Made by a program: the position numbers and the translations under genes
Notes under the pieces: model-generated
Databases searched by the model: none
Seen by the model: the letters and a program-made list of their open reading frames with translations, nothing else
What the model was told of the DNA's origin: nothing
NCBI GenBank assembly: GCA_913058265.1
Contig: CAJXPQ010000003.1
Coordinates: forward strand, 62,001 to 126,000
Source of the DNA: an uncultured Oligoflexia bacterium
GTDB taxonomy: Bacteria > Bdellovibrionota > Bacteriovoracia > Bacteriovoracales > Bacteriovoracaceae
Direction: 5' to 3'
Length of the DNA stretch: 64,000 nucleotides
Shown: positions 17,901-25,323 of the stretch, piece by piece
How the letters are laid out: the number at the start of each line of letters is the position of its first letter
Numbering within the stretch: the first letter of the stretch is position 1

Positions 17901-19604
17901 GTTTTACAATATCTTATCGAATTGATTGGTCAGTCAGATCTCAACTCATTATCTAAAAACTTCTTTAAGCATTTGGGTCTTTCACATATGGACTTCTCTC
18001 CAGAAATGAATAAGTCGAACTTTAGTGTAGGGTTTAGTGATACTAAGGAAGGAATCGAAGGTGGATACAAAAAATTTCCAGGTTTTGCTGCTGGAATGTG
18101 GGGAACAGCTGCAGATGTTTTAAAATTCCTTGAGCATATTGCCTCCGCTTTTGATGATGTCGAGGGCAGTGGGGGAATCTCTCATGATACAGCCGTCCAC
18201 ATGACTTACGGCACGGATAAAGGGTGCAAACCTTTTATGAATACTCTTATGGGAATGGGAGTCTTCACAATTGAAGCCGGAGAGAATGAGTTCTTACTTC
18301 ATCAAGGTGCTAATGATGGATTTAGAGCAATATACCTTTATTGTTATAAGGGGCCAGATAAATATAAGGGCTTCTGTATAACATCCACAGGTGAGCTTAA
18401 TGGAGTCTTATACATTTCTCAAGCCTCTCAGCTATTATTAAAAGAGTTAGGTATTCAAGGAATTGATTATAATAAATTTCAAACAAATTTTGAATCTAAG
18501 AACCTATCAAGTGAGCAGATAGTTAATATTGGTTATAAGGACCTTTTTCTAAATGCATTTAAAGCAACTCTACCTGAACAGATTAAAGGAGAGAAGCTAA
18601 AGTGTACTTATGCTGATTTTAACTTACTTGATAATGCGGAGATAGTTTCTGTCTCCAATCAAAGATTTGCTAGGGCCGTGAATCTCTTGAGTCCTTATGA
18701 TCCAGTCTTTGACCCCGCTGAATTTGGTCGTCAGGGAAAGGTGATGGATAGCTGGGAGTCAGCAAGACATAATCCTGAAGACTTTGATTATATAAATTTA
18801 AAGCTTTCTAAGAAGTCGGATATTAACTTTGTTTTTCTTTCAACTAAGTATCATGACGGAAATCAAGTGGAGTGGGTTGAAATTCTCTCTGATGAAAATA
18901 CTCTTCTAAGAAAGACTAGGCTTGAAGGGCATAGTGCTCTTAATATTAAATTAAATGAAACGATTCCTGGTTGTGAGAACATTACAATCAGAGTTTTCCC
19001 AGACGGTGGTCTTACGAGAGTGGCGCTCTTTGATGAATTGCCCCCAGATCATCCGGCAGAATTCCTTCCGGAAGATGAAGCCTTTTGTATCCGATTTAAA
19101 GAAAGTATTCCTCAATCATTAAAACCACTTGGTATTAATCCTCATTACTTTAAAAAGAACGATTACTCTAAGAAACTAAATTACGCTTCACTTGCCCTAG
19201 GCGCAAAGGTAGTAAGTGCTACTGATGAACATTATGCTCCAGCGGAGAATGTTCTTTCACCTTTTAAACCTCTGAATATGTTTGACGGGCTTGAATCAAG
19301 AAGGTCTAGAGAGAAAAATCACTTTGAGGAAGTTGTCATTGAACTGGCAACTTCTATTATACCTAATGAGATACATTTTGATTTTACTTACTTTGTGAAT
19401 AATAATCCAAAAGAGCTTTCAGTCTTTTGTGAGAGTGAGTCCGATGGTAAGTGGATTCCTCTATTTGAAAAATATTCATGTAAAGAATATGCCGGTAACT
19501 ACTTAGTCTTAAAATCTGATCAAGGAATTAAATCAAACAAAATTAAAGTGCAACTCTATCCAGATGGTGGAGTTAATAGAGTTAAGGTTTATGGTAAAGA
19601 GTAA
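14961..19604 (+). CDS. Four-domain urate-to-malate fusion: malate synthase, OHCU decarboxylase, serine hydrolase, allantoicase
   Basis: This 1547-residue cytosolic protein appears to join four enzymes. Residues 1-660 resemble malate synthase A (IAPIPDYLQG, LTFYVPKLE, YWVAHPDFV, LTGNGCVAL, MDDLATAERSRWEVW; Asp566 fits the catalytic base). Residues 670-822 match OHCU decarboxylase (His730 in FHGDIG, Glu747-Gln748, KRM end), though divergent. Residues 823-1165 form a beta-lactamase/S12-type hydrolase with Ser879-x-x-Lys882, Tyr974 and HQG at 1114. Residues 1205-1547 are the two allantoicase repeats, each ending FPDGG or YPDGG. With PuuD and UraH this covers urate oxidation, ring opening, allantoate cleavage and glyoxylate capture. 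No allantoinase or ureidoglycolate lyase is visible, and the hydrolase could fill one of these gaps (inference). The frame is intact. Confidence 0.88.
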   Translation: MSNREIPYYTDYVSGEFQKYLENEAKEYPGVAGLVHIGETGGLENSESLKFTCDLYDCVKGELLKVLNQRAVDRKFIDERVKVFYELNEEYENDFESNEYQTIIGQEDSQGRIVIGPKLENYSGKSDCAKIAPIPDYLQGFHVTLFGPPDDAKLSVNAMNAYHRKLKDEPAIISEILKTNKETPKWGADDEDSKTPLRSDLISASTNLTDCLNGEISFYDEKRDKNYKLESEMLSYPIKRFPGLALPTTFLFYYRNPLPLHLYDFALHLFEHWSNPRALTFYVPKLENEEEAAYIKIMIKSAEKMIQKIHPEYKIGTVRVIIVLENPRAVFRVNEMIDALYPYFVGASLGWHDYLGSTARLMKNDANYRIPVKADPDIVIKYIKASHDLLANVVGERGGIKIGGMYGILPITNELFSDSFQITMRGFFRDVITQMKRDLSGYWVAHPDFVRIGIAIVEAWRIHANGDSSKLLGITNALLNEKYAKEVWDFVLADDIEGLDYTDPLYARSLIVADIKESSFIANNHPDEIRYNVFQMLQYLTDWLTGNGCVALPTQINGISARVMDDLATAERSRWEVWHEIHHGRFRVEDLIKIAHEEMNFIRRDLSNDKKIVEVKYTEENSKWYEVAFKLMLKLMTDKEPVEFATELLLPFTIESLRENPEPWEKITEVDTEKFKIDSYVEKYNFYFENCGSEKFASENVRNLFVDESCMRKSIMEFSKDDIVQAAGFHGDIGQSAKTLDSVAKLEQQSVSNDSAELQHKLLSLGIEYSNKFKMKFLVSAKGKIGSELLNILESRINNLETEEIENAKKALFEITIKRMGTDKVSDPQEKLKNIFKQSNIQGTQISISSAKGSYQNLSFGSKGNNSTVDYDTQFQIASLSKTFATAFALEFFVDQGISESDKVNDILRKHKSSFLLTSSVDESWGDLVQIKHLMSHCALNMHYVEGVMSTDAIPDISDLVIDVINKPGTKFKYSGAGFIVLQYLIELIGQSDLNSLSKNFFKHLGLSHMDFSPEMNKSNFSVGFSDTKEGIEGGYKKFPGFAAGMWGTAADVLKFLEHIASAFDDVEGSGGISHDTAVHMTYGTDKGCKPFMNTLMGMGVFTIEAGENEFLLHQGANDGFRAIYLYCYKGPDKYKGFCITSTGELNGVLYISQASQLLLKELGIQGIDYNKFQTNFESKNLSSEQIVNIGYKDLFLNAFKATLPEQIKGEKLKCTYADFNLLDNAEIVSVSNQRFARAVNLLSPYDPVFDPAEFGRQGKVMDSWESARHNPEDFDYINLKLSKKSDINFVFLSTKYHDGNQVEWVEILSDENTLLRKTRLEGHSALNIKLNETIPGCENITIRVFPDGGLTRVALFDELPPDHPAEFLPEDEAFCIRFKESIPQSLKPLGINPHYFKKNDYSKKLNYASLALGAKVVSATDEHYAPAENVLSPFKPLNMFDGLESRRSREKNHFEEVVIELATSIIPNEIHFDFTYFVNNNPKELSVFCESESDGKWIPLFEKYSCKEYAGNYLVLKSDQGIKSNKIKVQLYPDGGVNRVKVYGKE

Positions 19605-19608
19605 TTCT

Positions 19609-20064
19609 TTACCAACTACCTTCGTTCTGTCTACTGGCCCATGGCTCTGTAGGTTCAAGCTTATCACCCTTTTGAAGTAATTCGATTGAAACTCCATCGG
19701 GAGATTTGATAAAGGCCATATGGCCATCTCTTGGTGGGCGGTTAATGACAATGCCTTTCTCTACAAGATCTTGACAGGTTTTATAGATATCATCGACTCT
19801 AAAGGCCAGGTGTCCAAAATTTCTGCCAGAGGTATAGTCCTCAACTTCGCCTTGATCATTTGGCCAATTATAAGTGAGCTCTATTAAGGGACTTTTACTA
19901 TTTTTTGCGTTCTCAGCATTGATTGGATCAGCAAGAAAAATAAGCGTGAAACGACCTGCTTCACTTTCGTATCGACTCGTTTCAATTAACCCTAGTTTGT
20001 TACAGTAAAAATCAAGACTCTCGTCTAAGTTTTTTATTCTTAACATTGTATGTAGATATTCCAT
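19609..20064 (-). CDS. gloA: Lactoylglutathione lyase (glyoxalase I, VOC family)
   Basis: A 151-residue VOC protein with two beta-alpha-beta-beta-beta modules. Metal ligands are visible in YLHTMLRI (His5), LIELTYNW (Glu), FGHLAFRV (His) and VSIELLQ (Glu). The pattern LHTMLRIKNLDESLDFY is typical of GloA, which turns the methylglyoxal-glutathione adduct into lactoylglutathione. It converges with the urate fusion gene, with four bases between stops. A link to glyoxylate chemistry is tempting but nothing in sequence supports it. Confidence 0.9.
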   Translation of the reverse strand: MEYLHTMLRIKNLDESLDFYCNKLGLIETSRYESEAGRFTLIFLADPINAENAKNSKSPLIELTYNWPNDQGEVEDYTSGRNFGHLAFRVDDIYKTCQDLVEKGIVINRPPRDGHMAFIKSPDGVSIELLQKGDKLEPTEPWASRQNEGSW

Positions 20065-20084
20065 ATTATTCCCTTATATATAAC

Positions 20085-20408
20085 TTAAATATTGGTAATC
20101 CCAAATAAGGCAAAAAGCCCAAAAACTATCGTTAGCATCATGCTTCGACTATAGTAACAAACAATTGTCGCCAAAACCAAAATAATAAAACGCTCTTTCC
20201 CAAAAATGAGTTCGACAGATCCTTTATGGTAGAAAACGAGAGGTGCAATTAATGCTGGAAGTACGGCAGCAGGAATAAAGGAAAATATTTCTTTAACCCT
20301 GTCGGAGATTTTAACTTTTGATGAAAGTGCAATAATTGAAAAACGAATGGTAAATGTCCCAATTCCTAGCAAAATAATAAGGCGCCAAAAGTACTCTGGA
20401 TTGATCAT
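20085..20408 (-). CDS. azlD: AzlD-family small subunit of amino-acid exporter
   Basis: A membrane protein of 107 residues with about three or four helices and the family start (FWRLIILLGIGTFTIRFS) and FIPAAVLPALIAPLV core. AzlD works with AzlC to export branched-chain amino acids. The frame extends upstream, but ATG 20408 gives a four-base ATGA overlap with the AzlC stop, so I chose it. Coupled translation with AzlC is expected. Confidence 0.9.
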   Translation of the reverse strand: MINPEYFWRLIILLGIGTFTIRFSIIALSSKVKISDRVKEIFSFIPAAVLPALIAPLVFYHKGSVELIFGKERFIILVLATIVCYYSRSMMLTIVFGLFALFGITNI

Positions 20409-21085
20409 AGCGCCCTCTTCTTTTTGGTGAGGTAAGCACCAAGAGAGATCGCTAAAACTGCGGTACAAATTAGTCCTAAGTTAAAGGGAAGATTGGTCAG
20501 TACTATAGAGCTAATCGATGAAAAACCAGCAACCATAACATATTTATTATTTTTAAGTGAGGGAATAACAAGAGCTACAAAACTTAGGGGCACAGCATAG
20601 TCTAGTGCCCAAGATGTAGGTGCAAAATTTCCAAAAACAAAACCTAATATTACCCCAGTATTCCAAGTTAAGATCATGCACAGAGATGAACCAAAGAAAA
20701 ATTTAATTGTTTCGGTAGAACTTTTCAAATGATCTTGATTCGCAGACATTACGGCATAATTCTGATCAGTAAGGAGGTAGGCGGCAGATAGCTTTGTTAA
20801 AAGCTTAGAGTCTTTAAGTGTAGGGGACATCGCAGCGCTATAAAGCATAAAGCGCATATTAATCATTAGTCCAGTCACCAAAATTATCAAGACTTCTGTA
20901 TTTTTAAGCATGAGATCAATTGAAGCCAATTGTGAGGCACCTGCAAAAACAAATATATTCATGCCGATTGTTTGCATTAGACTAAGTTGCGCTTCAGAGC
21001 TAATTGTACCCATTACAAGAGCAAAAGGAATAATACCGGTTGTAATGGGGAGCATGGCCTTGAATCCATCCTTAAAACTCGTCAT
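20405..21085 (-). CDS. azlC: AzlC-family permease of amino-acid exporter
   Basis: A 226-residue membrane protein starting FKDGFKAMLPITTGIIPFALVMG, with GASQLASIDLM and a NMRFMLYSAAMSP motif typical of AzlC/YgaZ. About six or seven helices are present. Together with the overlapping AzlD gene it should form a branched-chain amino-acid exporter in the inner membrane. The true substrate may differ, since YgaZH and AzlCD relatives have several reported substrates. Confidence 0.92.
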   Translation of the reverse strand: MTSFKDGFKAMLPITTGIIPFALVMGTISSEAQLSLMQTIGMNIFVFAGASQLASIDLMLKNTEVLIILVTGLMINMRFMLYSAAMSPTLKDSKLLTKLSAAYLLTDQNYAVMSANQDHLKSSTETIKFFFGSSLCMILTWNTGVILGFVFGNFAPTSWALDYAVPLSFVALVIPSLKNNKYVMVAGFSSISSIVLTNLPFNLGLICTAVLAISLGAYLTKKKRAL

Positions 21086-21201
21086 AGGTTGATTATTATC
21101 GAGTTTTCTAGATTAGTCATGAAATATATTCAATCTGACGTAGTATTTAAAATATTCTTTTGCTATATAGGACGCAAATATTTAGAGCCTAGGAGCTAAG
21201 C

Positions 21202-21525
21202 ATGAAAGTCTCAATTTTATTTATCTTTATTTCTTTATTTCAATCCTCAGTATTTGCAAGCAATGAATGTACTACGACTGAAGGGCAAGTTATTGCTACT
21301 GTTACCAGAGTTGAAACAGATTCTATGATTTTTTGTAAGGCCTATATTAGTATAAAATCAATCTCTCATTATAGTGCTCATATGATCTGCCCACTTAGTA
21401 TTGATTCTGTTGTAGAGGAAGGAATTATCTTTCCACTTGTAAATGGTCATGACTGTGAAGTTTATGTAGGGGATAGTATCTCTGGTTATCTACTCTCAAA
21501 TGGTAAGAGTATTTATTTAGATTAA
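21202..21525 (+). CDS. Small exported protein, unknown
   Basis: A 107-residue protein with a signal peptide (MKVSILFIFISLFQSSVFA) and four cysteines in the mature part. A good SD (AGGAGCTAAGC) sits before the ATG. Beta-rich alternation in the body suggests an OB- or barrel-like fold, but no family is recognised. It stands alone between AzlC (divergent) and the convergent DUF2237 gene. Confidence 0.6.
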   Translation: MKVSILFIFISLFQSSVFASNECTTTEGQVIATVTRVETDSMIFCKAYISIKSISHYSAHMICPLSIDSVVEEGIIFPLVNGHDCEVYVGDSISGYLLSNGKSIYLD

Positions 21526-21546
21526 TCGTTGAATGAAGCAGAAGTT

Positions 21547-21930
21547 CTAGCTCTCCGATATTGGAGCGTGCCTAAACTCTTTTAGTGCTTTCATAGGAAT
21601 TATCGCTAATGTTTCTTCGTGAGTTGCTTCAAGATTAACGGGGCAAGCACGTCCTTCTTTATATGCTTGATACCATGAGCCAGCACAAACACACCAGTGG
21701 TCTCCCGGCTTCAACCCTGCAAAGCCAAACTGAGGTGCAGGTGTAATAAGATCATTACCTTGACCTCTAAGAAACTCGAGAAATGGTTGGTTTACGATAC
21801 AGCAAACAGTATGAATTCCATGATCTTCTATATCTGTATTACAATAACCATCTCGCTTCCAGCCTGTCATAGGTTCGCAGCTACAGAGATCAATTTCTTT
21901 TCCTAATACATTAACAACTTTTTCCATCAC
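21547..21930 (-). CDS. DUF2237 family protein
   Basis: A 127-residue cysteine-rich protein with the DUF2237 signature: LCSCEPMTGWKRDGYC, HTVCC, a GLKPGDHWCVCAGSWYQA motif and PVNLEATHEETL. The family is widespread and uncharacterised; the conserved cysteines suggest metal or redox chemistry. It starts MM; either Met may be used. It is divergent from the DCC thiol-disulfide protein. Confidence 0.92.
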   Translation of the reverse strand: MMEKVVNVLGKEIDLCSCEPMTGWKRDGYCNTDIEDHGIHTVCCIVNQPFLEFLRGQGNDLITPAPQFGFAGLKPGDHWCVCAGSWYQAYKEGRACPVNLEATHEETLAIIPMKALKEFRHAPISES

Positions 21931-22015
21931 AACTCACCTTATAACTATCTGATATATTAATGTATAGTTATTGTACTAGTAAGTAAAACATAAAGCACTC
22001 TGACCGTGGTAAGAT

Positions 22016-22408
22016 ATGAACATGGAAAAGTTAAAGGTATTATTTGATGGTGCTTGTATTATTTGTGCTAAAGAAGTTCACCATTACAAGAAAATTGATA
22101 AGAATGATCAACTTGAACTTGTGGACATATCTGCTGTTGATTTCTCTGCATCAGACTATGGGATAACAGAGAATGACGCTAACCTTCATCTTCACGCTAT
22201 AGACTCCAATGGGAATATTTTTGTAGGAATTGCATCTTTCGTTGAGATTTGGAGTAGAGTTCCTCCATACCACTACTTAGTACCTGTATTTGATAATAAA
22301 TTTTTAAGACCATTCTTTAATACTGGTTATAATGTTTTTGCTAAGTATATCCGCCCTAAGTTACCTAAAAGAGCTAATTGTGATGATGGAAGTTGTTCTA
22401 TCAGCTAA
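22016..22408 (+). CDS. DCC family (DUF393) thiol-disulfide oxidoreductase-like protein
   Basis: The 130-residue protein starts with the DCC motif DGACIICAKEV, where the DxxCxxC core gives the family its name. ELVDISAVDFSASDYGI and a VGIASFVEIWSRVPPYHYLVPVF body follow. The tail has Cys residues (NCDDGSCSIS). The family is thioredoxin-like and otherwise poorly defined. An ATG two codons downstream is an alternative start. Confidence 0.85.
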   Translation: MNMEKLKVLFDGACIICAKEVHHYKKIDKNDQLELVDISAVDFSASDYGITENDANLHLHAIDSNGNIFVGIASFVEIWSRVPPYHYLVPVFDNKFLRPFFNTGYNVFAKYIRPKLPKRANCDDGSCSIS

Positions 22409-22480
22409 CTTTTGTCTAGTCTTTAATCCTGACATTAGCCATTCCTATTACTAACTTTGTTAAAAACAAGGAGATGTCTT

Positions 22481-22906
22481 ATGAAAGCATTAGTGATGAG
22501 TTTCGGATTAATTTTAGCATTTGCGAGTACAAATACCATTGCAGCCCCAGTAGATGGGCAAATTTTCTATAAATTACCATCAGGTGATGTTGCTACTAGA
22601 GATGTTGTTTTAGAAGTACCTCCACGTGGTCAGGGGGAAGTGATTCTTTCTGGAAGTAATTTTGAGTGGCGTACAAAAGCATTCAAAACGGTACAAGTTA
22701 AAGGACAAACATTATTTATAGCCGTTTTTAAAACAGAGTTTATGAATTTCAAGTCGACAATTATCTTCAAGGGAACATATTTAAAAGGTTCCAACAAGCT
22801 TGTTTATTATGGAGATTTCTACAAGAAAAAAGGTCACTCTGAATTATCAGAAGACCTAGTAGGATTTGACTATGAAGGTGGTTTTAATTTTTCATATGAC
22901 AAGTAA
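22481..22906 (+). CDS. Exported protein of unknown function
   Basis: An AAGGAG site at 22468-22473 points to ATG 22481, giving 141 residues with a signal peptide (MKALVMSFGLILAFA, cut after IAA). The mature part is beta-rich and lysine-rich without cysteine, compatible with a small periplasmic beta-sandwich or barrel. No family is recognised. A strong terminator follows at 22938-22986, so it forms its own transcript end. Confidence 0.65.
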   Translation: MKALVMSFGLILAFASTNTIAAPVDGQIFYKLPSGDVATRDVVLEVPPRGQGEVILSGSNFEWRTKAFKTVQVKGQTLFIAVFKTEFMNFKSTIIFKGTYLKGSNKLVYYGDFYKKKGHSELSEDLVGFDYEGGFNFSYDK

Positions 22907-22937
22907 TTCTTAATTAATTCAGTTACTTTCGGATTAG

Positions 22938-22986
22938 GCCATATTAGAATTAGCTTATTATAGCTAAACTAATGTGGCTTTTTTTT
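22938..22986 (+). terminator. Strong rho-independent terminator
   Basis: GCCATATTAG pairs with CTAATGTGGC (one G-T pair). An inner TTAGCT/AGCTAA stem extends the helix, and eight T residues follow at 22979-22986. It ends the transcript of the exported protein before the nitrobindin-like gene. Confidence 0.88.
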
Positions 22987-23015
22987 GTTGGGTAAACGGT
23001 TAATTAGGAGTTTGT

Positions 23016-23576
23016 ATGAGCAATATTGATTATGGTCCACTTCGATTTTATATTGGGAAGTGGGAGAGTGAAGGATTTTTGGGAAAAAATCGAGCTCCAG
23101 ATCCAGGACGTAAAGTCGAAAACACGAAATTTCGTCAAGAGATGATCTTTGAGCCTATTGGTGATGTTAATAATCATGAGCAAGTTCTTTATTCTTTACG
23201 CTATAGTACCAAGGCCTGGGAAGAAGGGAATGAGTCAGATCCTTTCCACGAAGAAGTTGGATATTTTATTTGGGATAAAGATAACCGTCAGGTTATGAAA
23301 AGCTTTATTGTTCCAAGGGGAATTGCAGTCAATGCCGGTGGAGATGCTGATATAAATGGGACCGAATTTACTGTGAAGGCAGAGCTTGGCTCTCATACAT
23401 ATGGTCTCTGCTCAAATAAATTTTTAGATGAAGAATTTCAAACAATTAGTTATGAGAATAAGTTTGAGTTTATTGATGATGGAGTTTTTAAGTATTCAGA
23501 GAACTCAAGAATAAAAATCAAAGGACAAGGTGAAGTATTTGATCATACAGAATCAAATATTTTTAAAAAGTGCTAA
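23016..23576 (+). CDS. Nitrobindin-like heme-binding beta-barrel (THAP4/DUF1794-like)
   Basis: A 186-residue protein with lipocalin-like features: an N-terminal LRFYIGKWESEGF (GxW motif), YSLRYSTKAW, FHEEVGYFIWD and a FIVPRGIAVNAGGDA stretch, ending in beta strands. This layout matches the FABP-like beta-barrels related to nitrobindin, some of which bind heme through a C-terminal His. Here the only suitable His is uncertain, so heme binding is not assured. It leads an operon with YqjG and the broken DoxX gene. Confidence 0.7.
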   Translation: MSNIDYGPLRFYIGKWESEGFLGKNRAPDPGRKVENTKFRQEMIFEPIGDVNNHEQVLYSLRYSTKAWEEGNESDPFHEEVGYFIWDKDNRQVMKSFIVPRGIAVNAGGDADINGTEFTVKAELGSHTYGLCSNKFLDEEFQTISYENKFEFIDDGVFKYSENSRIKIKGQGEVFDHTESNIFKKC

Positions 23577-23594
23577 GTTTTTAAAGGGAATATT

Positions 23595-24527
23595 ATGGGA
23601 ATGTTAGTTGATGGTCAGTGGATTAAGGGATCAATCGTAAAAAGTGATAAGAAGGGGGGTTATGATCGTATTCCTAGGTCCTTTCGAAGTGTCGTAAGTT
23701 CAGAAGATCCTATTTTTAAGCCTGAGTCAAACAGGTACCATCTTTATGTGAGCTATGCTTGTCCTTGGGCCCACAGAACACTTATCTATCGAAGTCTTAA
23801 GGGGCTTGAAGATCATATTTCTGTAAGTGTAGTAAGTCCTGATATGTTGGAAGACGGTTGGATCTTTGATGAGAAGTTTCCTGAAGCCACTAAGGATGAT
23901 CTGTTTAACTTTAACCTCTTAAGAGAGGTTTACCAAAAAGCCGATCCAAAAATTACAACATCTGTCACTGTGCCCGTACTATGGGATAAGAAAACACAAA
24001 CAATCGTAAATAATGAGTCATCAGAAATAATTAGAATGTTTAATACTAATTTTAATGAGCTGACGGGAAATGCTTATGATTACTATCCTGAGGAGCTGCG
24101 TGAAGAGATTGATAAGCTCAATGATATGATATATCCAAGTATTAACAACGGCGTTTATAGAACAGGCTTTGCCAAGACTCAAGAAGCCTATGATGAAGCA
24201 GTTAGTGGTTTGTTTGATACACTTGATATCTTAGAGCAAAAATTAGACGAAAGTGAATACCTAACAGGAAGCAAAGTGACAGAAGCGGACCTTAGATTAG
24301 TTCCCACTCTTTTAAGATTTGATATTGTTTACGTTACTCATTTTAAATGTAATGTGCGAAGAATTAAAGATTATAAGAATCTGAGTCGCTACACTAAAAG
24401 TCTTTATGATATTGACGCGATAAAAAATTCAACAAACTTAGCACACATCAAACGACATTATTATTATAGCCATGAAACGATCAACCCTTATCGTATTATT
24501 CCAATGGGACCAACCGAAATTTTTTAA
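23595..24527 (+). CDS. yqjG: Glutathionyl-hydroquinone reductase (Xi-class GST, YqjG/EcfG)
   Basis: The 310-residue protein has the Xi-class signature. The active cysteine lies in YVSYACPWAHRTLI near residue 53, SVVSPDMLEDGW and VPVLWDKKTQTIVNNESSEIIRMFN follow, and LTGSKVTEADLRLVPTLLRFD lies in the helical domain. These enzymes remove glutathione from glutathionyl-hydroquinones. It sits 18 bases after the nitrobindin-like gene, with a DoxX-type membrane protein 32 bases downstream, a partner often associated with quinone or thiol redox. Confidence 0.95.
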   Translation: MGMLVDGQWIKGSIVKSDKKGGYDRIPRSFRSVVSSEDPIFKPESNRYHLYVSYACPWAHRTLIYRSLKGLEDHISVSVVSPDMLEDGWIFDEKFPEATKDDLFNFNLLREVYQKADPKITTSVTVPVLWDKKTQTIVNNESSEIIRMFNTNFNELTGNAYDYYPEELREEIDKLNDMIYPSINNGVYRTGFAKTQEAYDEAVSGLFDTLDILEQKLDESEYLTGSKVTEADLRLVPTLLRFDIVYVTHFKCNVRRIKDYKNLSRYTKSLYDIDAIKNSTNLAHIKRHYYYSHETINPYRIIPMGPTEIF

Positions 24528-24559
24528 TTAAAAAAAATATTTACAAACTGGAGAGTCAA

Positions 24560-24948
24560 ATGAATAAAAAAGTATACTTAGGTGCAAGATTAATATTAGG
24601 TCTTGGTTTTTTAGTTTTTGGATTAAATGGATTTTTACAATTTATGGCAAACCCTCCTGTTACTCGGAGGCCGGTGCATTATTAGGGTCATTTGCTAAAA
24701 CGGGTTATTTCTTTCCCATGATTAAAATTATTGAAATTCTTACTGGCGTTATGTTACTTACAAATATATTAGCACCTTTGGCCGCTGTATTAATGGCACC
24801 TGTTCTTGTTGGAATTACGACAATTCATTTATTCTTAAACCCAGCAGGTATACCAATGATGGTCTTACTTCATGTTCTTCATGGAATTATTGTTTACGGA
24901 TATAGAGGTTATTATAAAGAGCTCTTTACACTAAAAGCTCAAGTATAG
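24560..24948 (+). pseudogene. DoxX family membrane protein, frameshifted
   Basis: A GGAGAGT site precedes ATG 24560, whose frame (MNKKVYLGARLILGLGFLVFGLNG...) stops at 24683-24685. The adjacent frame continues from about 24664 to 24948 with the rest of a DoxX protein (EAGALLGSFAKTGYFFP, IIEILTGVMLL, PVLVGITTIHL). Adding one C in ACTCGG near 24665 (giving CCG, Pro) makes a single 130-codon gene with four helices. The shorter downstream piece begins at a later ATG and would lack the first helix. It could be a real frameshift or a base-calling error. Confidence 0.75.
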
Positions 24949-24963
24949 TGATTAAACTAAGAG

Positions 24964-25167
24964 CTATTTTTTATTAAATTTAGCTCTTAGATTTTCTAAA
25001 TAGGAAAGTTTCTTTTTACTGGCAACAGTTCGTTTCTTTGTGTTCTTGGTAGCAATCTTTTTTGAATGAACTTGATTAATTTGAATAGAGCCTACAGATC
25101 CAATATTTACAAAAGCCATGGATTCAACACATCCGATTAATAAGGCAATAACAAGTAAATTTTTCAT
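24964..25167 (-). CDS. Small basic lipoprotein
   Basis: A 67-residue product with a strong SD (AAGGAGGAGAT) and a signal ending in LIGC, a fair lipobox (residues 10-13). The mature part is lysine- and threonine-rich (KKIATKNTKKRTVASKKK). It looks like a small envelope lipoprotein, perhaps binding cell-wall or nucleic-acid polyanions by charge, but that is speculation. Confidence 0.6.
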   Translation of the reverse strand: MKNLLVIALLIGCVESMAFVNIGSVGSIQINQVHSKKIATKNTKKRTVASKKKLSYLENLRAKFNKK

Positions 25168-25323
25168 ATCTCCTCCTTCAGAGCTATCTTACTTAATATA
25201 AAGCAAGTATAATGCCAGTTTTTCCGCTGTGATTTCAAGGGGGAGTACTTGAGCAGTATCAAGTTGGGGTGCATTTACGGTCATTACCATTGACTTCACT
25301 CTATATGACCCCATATTTAATTT

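Noticed and set aside
19609-20064. The VOC protein as the missing ureidoglycolate lyase of the urate route
   Set aside because: The motifs fit glyoxalase I well, the gene is on the opposite strand and known ureidoglycolate lyases are cupins. Nothing supports the idea beyond position.
24718-24948. A separate 76-residue membrane protein
   Set aside because: It is the second part of the frameshifted DoxX gene, whose first helix and SD lie in the other frame from 24560.
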